Below, piece by piece: positions 1 to 7,191 of a stretch of DNA of 22,718 nucleotides. This DNA is from Acidimicrobiia bacterium. Lineage in GTDB: Bacteria; Actinomycetota; Acidimicrobiia; Acidimicrobiales; Hopanoidiivorantaceae. The first letter of the stretch is position 1. Each line of letters starts with the position of its first letter. The position numbers and the translations under genes were made by a program. The stretch lies in NCBI GenBank assembly GCA_020027305.1, contig JAHRAM010000088.1, positions 1 through 22,718 of the forward strand, read 5' to 3'. The notes under the pieces are model-generated. The model was not told the DNA's origin and made no database searches. It was given only the letters and a program-made list of their open reading frames with translations.

Positions 1-899
1 GGCTGATTCCAGCCACCGCCAAATCAATTGAAAAAGCCATCCGCCTAAACGCCGTTGATACCGCCAACAACATCGCAGCCTTTAGGATGGGCAGAAAGAT
101 TGTGACTGACCCAGAATATCTCAAACAACTAATGACACCAAAAGTCAAGAGGTCATTTCCAGTTATCTTCAGGCACTCAGATGCCAATGAGCAAACTGAA
201 AGTAGTTTTGCCGACCAGTCGCTAGACGACATCATTGATTTCCGTACAAAAGAGCTGATAAAATACCAAAGCGGATTTTATGCAGATGCCTATGTGAACT
301 TTGTGAAGCGAGTGCGTGAGCGAGAGGCAGAATTGATTGCTGACGATAGCAATGAGAATGAACCGCTTAGCCGAGCAGTTGCCATTCAACTCCATCGGTT
401 GATGGCATATAAAGATGAGTATGAAGTGGCGCGTTTATCGCTTCGCTCATCGTTTAAGAAAGAGTTGTCAAACACACTGGGGAAAACTGGCAAGATGACT
501 TTTCATTTACAACCGCCTTCATTTTCTAGGCTCGGGCTGAAGCGGAAAATTGCGATTTCTGGGTGGTTGGCAAAACCAATCTTTAGATTATTGACGTGGA
601 TGAAGCCATTGCGTGGAACACCCCTTGACTTGTTTGGTTATTCAAAAGAGCGCCGACTAGAGCGAGAACTTATTGAAGAATATCGCGAACTAATCCTTGA
701 CCTGTTGGCACAAGCAACGCCTGAATATGAAAACCCTGCTAGCTATGAAAAAATTGTAGAAATCGCCAACTTGGCTGATATCATTCGGGGCTTTGATAGC
801 ATCAAGCTAGCTAACATTGAAACCTATCGCCAATCCCTCAAAGAAAAACTCATTGAGCTAGCCTCCATCGAAAAAGAAGAAGTGCTGGTTATTTCTTAG
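1..899 (+). CDS. Indolepyruvate:ferredoxin oxidoreductase, C-terminal part (partial, 5' end outside window)
   Basis: The reading frame is open from base 3, upstream of the first ATG at 87, so the gene enters from outside; about 298 C-terminal residues are visible. The family oxidatively decarboxylates arylpyruvates (from aromatic amino acids) to aryl-acetyl-CoA and reduces ferredoxin in the cytoplasm. Recognition rests on C-terminal signatures of the large fused (about 1,100-1,200 aa) form: the opening IPATAKSIEKAIRLN followed by NIAAFRMGR, then LMAYKDEYEVARL, then KMTFHLQPP, then LRGTPLDLFGYSKERRLER, and a terminal IIRGFDSIK stretch. The catalytic TPP and iron-sulfur regions lie outside, so activity cannot be judged. 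An annotation starting at ATG 87 would wrongly give a 270-aa hypothetical protein. It converges on the CoA-transferase gene with a 20-nt gap. Confidence 0.88.
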   Translation, partial: LIPATAKSIEKAIRLNAVDTANNIAAFRMGRKIVTDPEYLKQLMTPKVKRSFPVIFRHSDANEQTESSFADQSLDDIIDFRTKELIKYQSGFYADAYVNFVKRVREREAELIADDSNENEPLSRAVAIQLHRLMAYKDEYEVARLSLRSSFKKELSNTLGKTGKMTFHLQPPSFSRLGLKRKIAISGWLAKPIFRLLTWMKPLRGTPLDLFGYSKERRLERELIEEYRELILDLLAQATPEYENPASYEKIVEIANLADIIRGFDSIKLANIETYRQSLKEKLIELASIEKEEVLVIS

Positions 900-922
900 A
901 GAAGTTGTTTTAGAATTCTCTA
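897..922. terminator. Possible bidirectional hairpin between convergent genes
   Basis: TAGAGAA (897-903) and TTCTCTA (916-922) form a perfect 7-bp stem around a 12-nt loop. The left arm begins with the stop codon of the ferredoxin oxidoreductase gene and the right arm contains the stop of the opposing CoA-transferase gene. The stem is AT-rich and has no clean U-tract on either side, so a terminator role is only suggested by position. Confidence 0.3.
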
Positions 923-3358
923 CCAACAAATTTTGGTGTCGATTAGGTGGTCGACTTCGGATTCGCTATAGCCCAGCAACCCCATTAAAACATCGTGGGT
1001 GTCTGCCCCGAGGCAAGGAGAAGGTCCTGCTGTTTCTAACTCGGTTTTTTCCATTAGCATTGGGTTGCCCGTGTGTTGCTCCATTCCAACTACTGGGTGT
1101 TCTAGCTCAACAATATATTTTCTAGCCTTTAAATGTGGGTCTGTGTGATGGTCTTTTGGGCCTTGAACCATCATTGCTGAAACTCCATTTTCTTGGAGCA
1201 TCGCCACTACATCCATCGGCTCTTTGTCTTTTGTCCATTGACTAACCCAACTATCTATTTTAGCTCGGCATTCTAGGCGGGCTTTGAAAGTAGCCCAATC
1301 TTTATTTTCGCCACCTATCACATCTGCCAGCTTTAAAAACTCGTCGTCAGTTTTTGTGACAATTGAAACCCAGTTATCTTCACCCACACATTGATAAGTG
1401 TCATGAACAACTATTTCTTTAGAGCGGTTTCCATTCGCCACACAATCTCCGCTCACATAATCTTGCATATATAGATGCCCCAGAAAATATGCTCCTGCCT
1501 CGGCTTGAGACATATCAATTAGCTGCCCTTCTCCAGTTCTGGCTCGGTGGTCGATAGCTGCCAACACTGAAATAGCAAGCAACTTGCCAGCAATATGGTC
1601 AGGATGATTTAGAGAAGGGCCACAGGGGTACCGCCCTTCTAAATCTTCATCGCTATGGTTCCAAAGTTTATGAATTCCGGCAAATGCTGAGTTGATTGGG
1701 CCAAAGGCTGCTGTTTCACCCATCGGTCCTCCCCTTCCATACCCCTGAGATGACACATATATAAGTGAAGGATTAGCAGTCGACAACGCCTCGTAACTCA
1801 ACCCCATCTTGTTTAGAGAACCACCCCGAAAGTTTTCAGCCACAATATCTGCTGAAGCACACAACTCAAATGCGATTTCTCGCCCCTTATCTGATGCCAA
1901 ATCTAGCGCCACACTCTTTCGCCCTCGGCACTCAGCATTGAAGGCAAACCTCGCATCCAAATCTCCTGATTCTGAAATCCGCAAAACATCTGGATGAGTT
2001 CGTGATTCCAACTTTATAACTTCTGCTCCAAGCTCAGTGAGCAACCAACACATCTCTGGAACTACGGCAGCTGCCCCAAACTCTATAACTCGAATGCCAG
2101 ACAGAAGTAAGTCGGGGGTGGTGTTGTTTGAAGTGGTGTTGTTTGAATTAGGCTTTCCAGCCAGTGAAAATGTGTCAATCTCATATCCCTCATTCGGGCA
2201 GAAATCTAGATTATCGGCATCCAACCATTCCTCCCCTTCTGCCAAAGATTCAACTGGAGAATCTGCTGCCAAACGCAAGCTAGCTGGAGTCTTTTCCATT
2301 TTCCACGGTGGAGTTGCGATTGGAATTCCTTCTAACCCAGCAAAATCTGTCTCGGCAAAAAATTCTCGTGACTTGGTCTGTGGGTGCTCCATAAATTCTT
2401 TCAATGTATGAACTGGGCCAATCATCGTTTTGTTTTGCTGGCTCTCAACAAATAGCTCATCACGAGTTCGTGTTTCTAGCGATGGGGCTGCCAGCAACCG
2501 AGCAATGTCTGAGTTCTGCGCACGAAAACCCAACACTTCCCATTCCTCAGTTAAGAGTGGCTCAGGATTGCCGATGACATTCAAAAATCCCTTCCAGTGT
2601 GTAGCCGTTCCAAGCACCGTTCTCACCCATCCATCTTTTGCTGGAAGCACCCAATAGGTGGAATCAGCAAAACGCCCACCGTGTGCTGGCAAATAAGGAT
2701 TCTTTTCTAAATACCTTTCATACATAATCGACCACGGGTTCATCCCATTAAGTGCAGCCTCTTGAACTGAAACCTCAACCATTTGCCCACTGCTAGTTCT
2801 TCGCCTATCCATAACTGCCGCCACAGCGCCTACTGCGCCAAACACAGAAGCACAATCATGTGCCATATATCCAGGCAACCAACAAGGTGAAAGGTCGCTA
2901 AAGCCAGAAACAGCATGGGCGCCAGATGCACTAAATGCTGGCAGTGGCTCTAGTCTCCAGTTGGCATGTGGCCCCGCCAACCCAAAATCAGATAGCGAAA
3001 TATGAATTAGCTTTTCAAACTGCTCAGAAATATTAAGTAGCCCATTTTCTTCTAATAGCTTTGCCCCCAGATTTTCAACCAGCACATCGGCGTGTGCGAT
3101 TTTTTCAAACAACAAATCTTTTGAAAACTCCTCTTGGATAGCTCGCTTGTTGGCATTTCTAAACTTGTGAGCAAATGTTTCTTTTGCCTCCTCACTTTCT
3201 TCTTCAAACGGAAAACGAATTACATCTGCCCCCAAGTCAGCCAAGAAGCGGGCACACATTGCCCCTCTAATATCTGTGATGTCTAAAACCCTAAGCCCAT
3301 AGAGCGGGCCCCGACTCTTCTTCGTGCCTCTTGATTTGTTGGAATTCTGTTCTGCCAT
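920..3358 (-). CDS. Two-domain CaiB/BaiF (class III) CoA-transferase
   Basis: This 812-aa protein is two CaiB/BaiF CoA-transferase modules in tandem; typical family members are about 400 aa and one module. Module 1 runs from about residue 18 (GLRVLDITD...FLADLGADVIRF) to about 385. Module 2 runs from about 418 (SGIRVIEFG...LLTELGAEVIKLE) to about 800, with the signature AENFRGGSLNKMGL at 508-520. Such enzymes move CoA between carboxylic acids or act as acyl-CoA racemase-like proteins in the cytoplasm. The segment aligning with the catalytic Asp region reads SVQEA (Glu200) in module 1 and SQAEA (Glu620) in module 2, so Glu may stand where many members have Asp. The modules are joined by an Asn/Thr/Ser-rich linker (401-416) encoded by a 15-bp tandem duplication. 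ATG start without an evident Shine-Dalgarno. It lies 85 nt downstream of the LLM oxidoreductase gene, probably co-transcribed. Substrate unknown. Confidence 0.88.
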   Translation of the reverse strand: MAEQNSNKSRGTKKSRGPLYGLRVLDITDIRGAMCARFLADLGADVIRFPFEEESEEAKETFAHKFRNANKRAIQEEFSKDLLFEKIAHADVLVENLGAKLLEENGLLNISEQFEKLIHISLSDFGLAGPHANWRLEPLPAFSASGAHAVSGFSDLSPCWLPGYMAHDCASVFGAVGAVAAVMDRRRTSSGQMVEVSVQEAALNGMNPWSIMYERYLEKNPYLPAHGGRFADSTYWVLPAKDGWVRTVLGTATHWKGFLNVIGNPEPLLTEEWEVLGFRAQNSDIARLLAAPSLETRTRDELFVESQQNKTMIGPVHTLKEFMEHPQTKSREFFAETDFAGLEGIPIATPPWKMEKTPASLRLAADSPVESLAEGEEWLDADNLDFCPNEGYEIDTFSLAGKPNSNNTTSNNTTPDLLLSGIRVIEFGAAAVVPEMCWLLTELGAEVIKLESRTHPDVLRISESGDLDARFAFNAECRGRKSVALDLASDKGREIAFELCASADIVAENFRGGSLNKMGLSYEALSTANPSLIYVSSQGYGRGGPMGETAAFGPINSAFAGIHKLWNHSDEDLEGRYPCGPSLNHPDHIAGKLLAISVLAAIDHRARTGEGQLIDMSQAEAGAYFLGHLYMQDYVSGDCVANGNRSKEIVVHDTYQCVGEDNWVSIVTKTDDEFLKLADVIGGENKDWATFKARLECRAKIDSWVSQWTKDKEPMDVVAMLQENGVSAMMVQGPKDHHTDPHLKARKYIVELEHPVVGMEQHTGNPMLMEKTELETAGPSPCLGADTHDVLMGLLGYSESEVDHLIDTKICW
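2118..2147. repeat. 15-bp perfect tandem repeat in interdomain linker of the CoA-transferase
   Basis: The unit GTGGTGTTGTTTGAA (plus strand) occurs twice in direct succession at 2118-2132 and 2133-2147. On the coding strand it gives the repeated SNNTT of the interdomain linker. The in-frame length suggests a recent slippage duplication in a segment under weak constraint. Confidence 0.9.
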
Positions 3359-3443
3359 GTTTTATTTTTATATTATTGTTTTGTTTGCATTTGTGTTTGT
3401 GTTTTTGATGTATTTTTTACGTTTTTGATATGTCTTTGCGTTT
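3359..3443 (-). other. A-rich intergenic leader of the CoA-transferase gene
   Basis: This 85-nt spacer is almost purely A with scattered C and T on the coding strand, and the short motif CAAAAAC recurs. No Shine-Dalgarno sequence precedes the ATG and no hairpin stands out. It resembles the A-rich spacers before rpsS, rpmJ and rpoA. Confidence 0.55.
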
Positions 3444-4496
3444 TTATGATTTGCCCTTTAAATCTTCAACTACCCCTGCCCACTTCTTCAGGCTCTCTTT
3501 ATCTTTCGCCCACTGGCTGGCAGCTGAGTATGTCATTATTCTAACTTTTTCACTTGCATTGTCGTTGAGCTGTGAGTAACGTTCATAAAGCCTATCGGCA
3601 AGCTCACTATATGGAGCTTCCACACAATAATTAGAAAGCACCTCATCTGTTATAAGCGATGACATCTCTCCATGCTTGCCAGCCTTTTGAAGCTCCCGCA
3701 ACTTTTTAGTCATATCGTCATATCCGTGATGCGCAAAAACTGGGGCATAAGCTGGCGTGCTACCATAGAAAGCTATCATCGTTCTTGCGTGTTCTAAATT
3801 CGCTTTAATCTCTTTTTTAGAATCGCCAGTGGCAGTCATTGTGTGAATTTCTAAAGTAATGTCATCTCTGCTTCGCCCAACTGCTTTTGCTCCAGCTTCA
3901 ATTTCTGGTAAAACTTTCTCACTCACATATTCATACGAGTGGAATGGATGAATATGGATGCCATCAGCCACACTTCCAACCAGTCGACACATATAGGGCA
4001 ACACCGCTGACAAAAATATTGGCTGATGGCTGTGACTAATCGGGCCAGGGCTCCACTGAGGCGTGAGCAGAGAGAGATTCAAAAATTCGCCTTCATAGTT
4101 CAACTCTGCCTTTCCACTGAAAGCATCAAAACATGCCTGAACCGCTAAAACATAATCTTTCATTCTTGGGCCAGGTGGTACGAACTCCATTCCATAGCGC
4201 CTCTCAATGTGTGCCTTAACTTGAGTTCCCAAACCTAAAATAAAACGCCCCTCTGTTGCATCTGCTAGCTCCCAAGCAATTTGAGCTGTCACCATTGGAC
4301 TACGGGTGAAAGCCAACGCCACCGCTGTTCCGATTTGAATTTTTTCTGTTGCCAACCCAGCGGCAACACAGCTCAAATAAGCGGTTCTGCCTCCCTCTGT
4401 GAAATATAAAGCGCCAAACCCAGCAGCCTCAGCTTCTTTTGCAAAAGTAGCAGCCGTTTTTAGTGGCAGCGCGGGCGACATAATATCAAGTTCCAA
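3444..4496 (-). CDS. LLM-class F420-dependent oxidoreductase
   Basis: A 350-aa luciferase-like monooxygenase-fold protein, close in length and start to actinobacterial F420-dependent LLM enzymes of the type annotated 'probable F420-dependent oxidoreductase'. It begins MELDIMSPALPLKTAATFAKEAE, followed by the substrate/cofactor-cleft segments IQIGTAVALAFTRSPM, FILGLGTQVKAHIERRYG, a central LVGSVADGIHIHPF and a C-terminal helical part. The start is set at TTG 4496 because a perfect AGGAGG lies 7 nt upstream and the protein then begins as the family does; a longer frame from TTG 4547 adds 17 residues across the ribosome-binding site. These enzymes transfer hydride between F420 and an organic substrate in the cytoplasm; the substrate cannot be read from sequence. 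It is first in a likely two-gene unit with the CoA-transferase and diverges from the carboxylase gene. Confidence 0.85.
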   Translation of the reverse strand: MELDIMSPALPLKTAATFAKEAEAAGFGALYFTEGGRTAYLSCVAAGLATEKIQIGTAVALAFTRSPMVTAQIAWELADATEGRFILGLGTQVKAHIERRYGMEFVPPGPRMKDYVLAVQACFDAFSGKAELNYEGEFLNLSLLTPQWSPGPISHSHQPIFLSAVLPYMCRLVGSVADGIHIHPFHSYEYVSEKVLPEIEAGAKAVGRSRDDITLEIHTMTATGDSKKEIKANLEHARTMIAFYGSTPAYAPVFAHHGYDDMTKKLRELQKAGKHGEMSSLITDEVLSNYCVEAPYSELADRLYERYSQLNDNASEKVRIMTYSAASQWAKDKESLKKWAGVVEDLKGKS

Positions 4497-4518
4497 GTGA
4501 ATTCCTCCTACATAGATA

Positions 4519-4547
4519 AGATTAATTTCAATGGCTGAGAATTCCAA
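4519..4547 (-). promoter_or_regulatory. Candidate promoter of the LLM oxidoreductase / CoA-transferase unit
   Basis: On the minus strand TTGGAA (4542-4547) and TAATCT (4519-4524) are separated by 17 nt. This matches an actinobacterial -35 and a TANNNT-type -10. A transcript starting a few bases downstream would carry the AGGAGG ribosome-binding site before TTG 4496. Prediction from motif only. Confidence 0.35.
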
Positions 4548-4584
4548 GTGGGCAAAATAAATGTAGGAAACAAGTGCCGACTAA

Positions 4585-4604
4585 TTGAAAGTGCATGCTT
4601 TCAA
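4585..4604. promoter_or_regulatory. 20-nt inverted repeat, operator-like, in the divergent gap
   Basis: TTGAAAGTGCATGCTTTCAA has perfect 7-bp arms (TTGAAAG/CTTTCAA) around TGCATG. It sits in the 124-nt gap between the divergent LLM oxidoreductase and carboxyltransferase genes. Its left arm coincides with the -35 hexamer of the candidate carboxylase promoter and the rest fills the spacer, as expected for a repressor site. No regulator gene is adjacent in this window. Confidence 0.5.
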
Positions 4605-4614
4605 CTTGTAGGCT
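4585..4614 (+). promoter_or_regulatory. Candidate promoter for the carboxyltransferase gene (possibly leaderless)
   Basis: TTGAAA (4585-4590), an 18-nt spacer and TAGGCT (4609-4614) form a plausible sigma-70-type promoter with a TANNNT -10. The -10 ends 6 nt before ATG 4621, so transcription would start at or next to the start codon. This fits the absence of a Shine-Dalgarno sequence and suggests a leaderless mRNA. Confidence 0.4.
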
Positions 4615-4620
4615 TTTTAT

Positions 4621-6087
4621 ATGGGAAATCGTTCAGAGTGGAAGCCGTGGGTTGAAAAACTGACGGCAAAGCGAAAACGCTCTAAAGAAATGGGCGGGCC
4701 AGACCGCTTGGAAAAATATTTTTATGGGCGAGGGCGAATGGATGTTCGCCAACGACTTGACCTGCTGTTTGACAAAGACACCTTCAAAGAAATCGGCGCA
4801 CTAGTTGGCTCAGAAAGCGATATTCCAGCCGATGCATTCGTGTGTGGGTCGGGGCTTATTGATGGGCGCCCTGCCTTAGCTGGCGGAGAAGATTTTAGTG
4901 TGCTTGGAGGCTCAATCGGCTCTGGCGGAACATCAAAAAGGTATCGCCTGGCTGAGATTGCGAAGCGAGAAAAGGTGCCGTTGATTATGATGCTTGATGG
5001 CGCTGGGCATCGCCTCACAGACACTGGAGGTTCTAGAGCGCCGAACGACCTTTTGGCTTTGGCTGATTTAGGCGGGCATGTTCCGATGATATGTCTAGTG
5101 ATGGGAGTTTCTGCTGGTCACAGCGCTATCACTGCTCCGCTTAGCGACTTCACTATTATGACTTCTTATGGGTCAATGTTTACAGGCGGGCCGCCTCTAG
5201 TTCAGGCAGCCACTGGAGAAACCGTCACCAAAGAAGAACTGGGGGGTGCAAAAATATGTGCCGAAATGGCAGGCACCGTTCATAATGTAGCCAAAGATGA
5301 CAAAGTCGCTATTGAGATGGCAAAAAAATATCTTTCATATATGCCTCAGCACAGCGGCGGAGATTTGCCAAATAAAAAAGGCGATAAAGCTAGCGTAGAC
5401 ACAGCCCCCCGCTTAGTAGAAGAACTTTTAGATATCATTCCACCAAATGATAGAAAGCCGTATGACATGGCAGAGGTCATCAACCTGATTGTCGACAAGA
5501 GTAGTTTTTTTGAAGTTCAGCCCGACTTTGGAAAATCGCTCATCTGTGGGCTGGCATTTATTGGAGGAAGCGCTGTTGCCATCGTGGCAAACAATCCGCT
5601 CCATATTGCAGGCGCCGTAGACACAGATGCTGCCCTGAAAGGTGCTGAGTTTTGTGAGACAATTTCAAACTTTGGGCATCCAGTTATTTTTCTTGCTGAC
5701 AACCCAGGTGTGATGGCTGGGATTGAAGCCGAGCAAAAAGGAATCTTGCGCTTTGGGGGAATGATGTTTAAAGCACAACGAAAAATGGCAAACCCAAAAA
5801 TTCAAATAACAATGAGAAAGGCTTTTGGGTTCGGTGCTGTCACGATGGCACAAAACCCATTTGACAACCAAACCCTAACATTTTGTTTGCCAAGCGTGAA
5901 TATGGCCGCCATGCCAGCAGAAAGTGGAGGCAAGGCTTCTGGCTTTGATACTGAAACTCAAACAGCCGTAGAAGAACAACAGCGGGCAGGGCCATATAGA
6001 ATGGCAAATCGCCTTGGAACTGACGACGTCATCTTGCCCCAAGAGCTAAGAAACGCAATCCTTTGGGGTTTAGAGTTGGCGACTTAA
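4621..6087 (+). CDS. Acyl-CoA carboxylase, carboxyltransferase (beta) subunit
   Basis: A 488-aa member of the biotin-dependent acetyl/propionyl-CoA carboxylase beta family (typically about 500-540 aa). It moves the carboxyl group from carboxybiotin to an acyl-CoA in the cytoplasm. Both crotonase-fold halves are seen. The N-half has SGLIDGRPALAGGEDFSVLGG and GSIGSGGTSKRYRLAEIA, then VMGVSAGHSAITAPLSDF. The C-half has LICGLAFIGGSAVAIVANNP, GAVDTDAALKGAEF, FLADNPGVMAGIEAEQKG and a C-terminal VILPQELRNAI. The glycine-rich oxyanion-hole turns are intact. No biotin carboxylase (alpha) subunit or biotin carrier gene is in the window, so the partner is encoded elsewhere. No Shine-Dalgarno precedes ATG; leaderless translation is likely. 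It ends 9 nt from truA, tail to tail. Acyl substrate undetermined; it could be propionyl-, methylcrotonyl- or geranyl-CoA-like. Confidence 0.9.
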   Translation: MGNRSEWKPWVEKLTAKRKRSKEMGGPDRLEKYFYGRGRMDVRQRLDLLFDKDTFKEIGALVGSESDIPADAFVCGSGLIDGRPALAGGEDFSVLGGSIGSGGTSKRYRLAEIAKREKVPLIMMLDGAGHRLTDTGGSRAPNDLLALADLGGHVPMICLVMGVSAGHSAITAPLSDFTIMTSYGSMFTGGPPLVQAATGETVTKEELGGAKICAEMAGTVHNVAKDDKVAIEMAKKYLSYMPQHSGGDLPNKKGDKASVDTAPRLVEELLDIIPPNDRKPYDMAEVINLIVDKSSFFEVQPDFGKSLICGLAFIGGSAVAIVANNPLHIAGAVDTDAALKGAEFCETISNFGHPVIFLADNPGVMAGIEAEQKGILRFGGMMFKAQRKMANPKIQITMRKAFGFGAVTMAQNPFDNQTLTFCLPSVNMAAMPAESGGKASGFDTETQTAVEEQQRAGPYRMANRLGTDDVILPQELRNAILWGLELAT

Positions 6088-6096
6088 TTTCTAGAT

Positions 6097-7005
6097 TTAG
6101 TAAAAAACTTCTTGAAGAATTAAGCCATTTGGTGGGGCAAGTTGACCAGCTCGACTTCGGTCTTTCGCTTCTATGATTTTTTGCATGTCTTTCCAGTGAA
6201 ACTTTCCTAAGCCAATATCTACAAGTGTTCCAACGATGGAACGAACCATCTGGTGACAAAAGGCATTGGCTTGGATATGAAACCTGAGCAATTGATTTTT
6301 ATGTTCATTTTTTCTAAACAAATCGCTAAAAAAATATAACCCCTTAAAGTCTTGCTCTCTTTTTAAACCATTTTCGCCTTTGGAATTCTGCACCCCCTTA
6401 AAACTTTTCGAAACACTTGGCAGATTAAATGGGGCTACATCAACTAACTCCCAGCTCGCCCTCATTACAAATCGTGAAAGCGATTTCTCAGGATTGCCAT
6501 TGTCTTTTCTACAAAATGAACTGAAATCTTGTTCCCCTATTATAAAGCGCGTAGCTTTTTTCATTGCCTTTAAATCCAATGGCTTTTCAATGTGCCAAGC
6601 ATGGCGAATAAGTGGATTTTGCATTCTTGTTATGTAATAGTGATAAAACCTAGATGTTGCCGATAACCGTGCATCAAAGTTATCGGGGGCAAAAGAAATC
6701 GCACGTATTGAAATTGACTCAGGGCAAATACTATTTAGCGATTTTTTGAGGGCTTCTAAATCAATACTTTCACTAATATTTTTTACTTTTGCCTCACTAG
6801 CATTTAGACTTCCACTTATAGCAACCGACACTACCTGCCCAAAAGCATGAACTCCAGCATCAGTTCTTCCAGCACACACCATTGAAAACGCACAGCCAAG
6901 AACTTGCTCTAATGCTTTGGTGAGCTCCTCTTCTACCGTTAAAACATTTGGATTCTTTACAAACCCCCTAAACTCAGAGCCATCATAGGCTAAGAGTATT
7001 TTCAA
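6097..7005 (-). CDS. truA: tRNA pseudouridine(38-40) synthase TruA
   Basis: TruA isomerises uridines 38-40 of the tRNA anticodon arm. The catalytic Asp is in AGRTDAGVHA (Asp49), and the fold is supported by ATSRFYHYYI at 116-125, GEQDFSSFC at 157-165 and RFHIQANAFCHQMVRSIVG at 241-259. The protein is 302 aa, longer than the usual 250-270. The extra length is mainly a Lys/Ser/Phe-rich insertion at about 191-236 between two conserved strands, plus a small one near 66-82. The YDGSEFRGF motif is followed by VKNPN rather than the usual WQRQ. The start is TTG 7005, giving MKILLAYDG; there is no in-frame ATG before the upstream stop and no clear Shine-Dalgarno. It follows rplQ in the same direction, the standard actinobacterial order, but after a 186-nt gap. 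Confidence 0.92.
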   Translation of the reverse strand: MKILLAYDGSEFRGFVKNPNVLTVEEELTKALEQVLGCAFSMVCAGRTDAGVHAFGQVVSVAISGSLNASEAKVKNISESIDLEALKKSLNSICPESISIRAISFAPDNFDARLSATSRFYHYYITRMQNPLIRHAWHIEKPLDLKAMKKATRFIIGEQDFSSFCRKDNGNPEKSLSRFVMRASWELVDVAPFNLPSVSKSFKGVQNSKGENGLKREQDFKGLYFFSDLFRKNEHKNQLLRFHIQANAFCHQMVRSIVGTLVDIGLGKFHWKDMQKIIEAKDRSRAGQLAPPNGLILQEVFY

Positions 7006-7191
7006 ACGGCGACTACTATTGGAGCTGATTTTTCAAATATTTTCTTGTTTTAATTCTTTAATTAAGGTCTAGCCATTTGAAATGGCTTATATGACTCTGT
7101 TTAAGAAAGTTTACAAAAATTAATTTCGCTAGTTGAAATTGTTCTATATATAATGACAACTCAAATCAAACGGTTGGAAACCTAAATCTGG
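7006..7191. other. rplQ-truA intergenic region with an inverted repeat
   Basis: This 186-nt gap is the longest between the genes of the ribosomal train and truA. It contains a 17-nt palindrome AGCCATTTGAAATGGCT at 7071-7087 (8-bp arms, 1-nt centre) and a terminator-like hairpin nearer rplQ. No small ORF or RNA gene was recognised. It could separate the ribosomal operon from truA transcriptionally. Confidence 0.45.
7113..7140 (-). terminator. rplQ: Weak terminator-like hairpin downstream of rplQ
   Basis: In the direction of transcription AATTTC and GAAATT (plus-strand 7135-7140 and 7122-7127) make a 6-bp stem around a 7-nt loop, followed by AATTTTTG. It begins about 52 nt beyond the rplQ stop. 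The stem has little GC, so termination strength is doubtful. Confidence 0.33.

Noticed and set aside
1809..2657. Three plus-strand frames opposite the CoA-transferase gene
   Set aside because: They have no recognisable domains or start signals, and the minus-strand frame is a confidently identified two-module enzyme.
4497..4547. Longer N-terminus for the LLM oxidoreductase from TTG 4547
   Set aside because: The added 17 residues span a perfect AGGAGG site and do not match the family start; TTG 4496 fits both signal and homology.
6100..6125. TTCTTGAAGAA palindrome near the carboxylase-truA junction as a terminator
   Set aside because: The loop would be too short for a stable stem, the sequence lies inside the truA 3' coding end, and its arms are very short.
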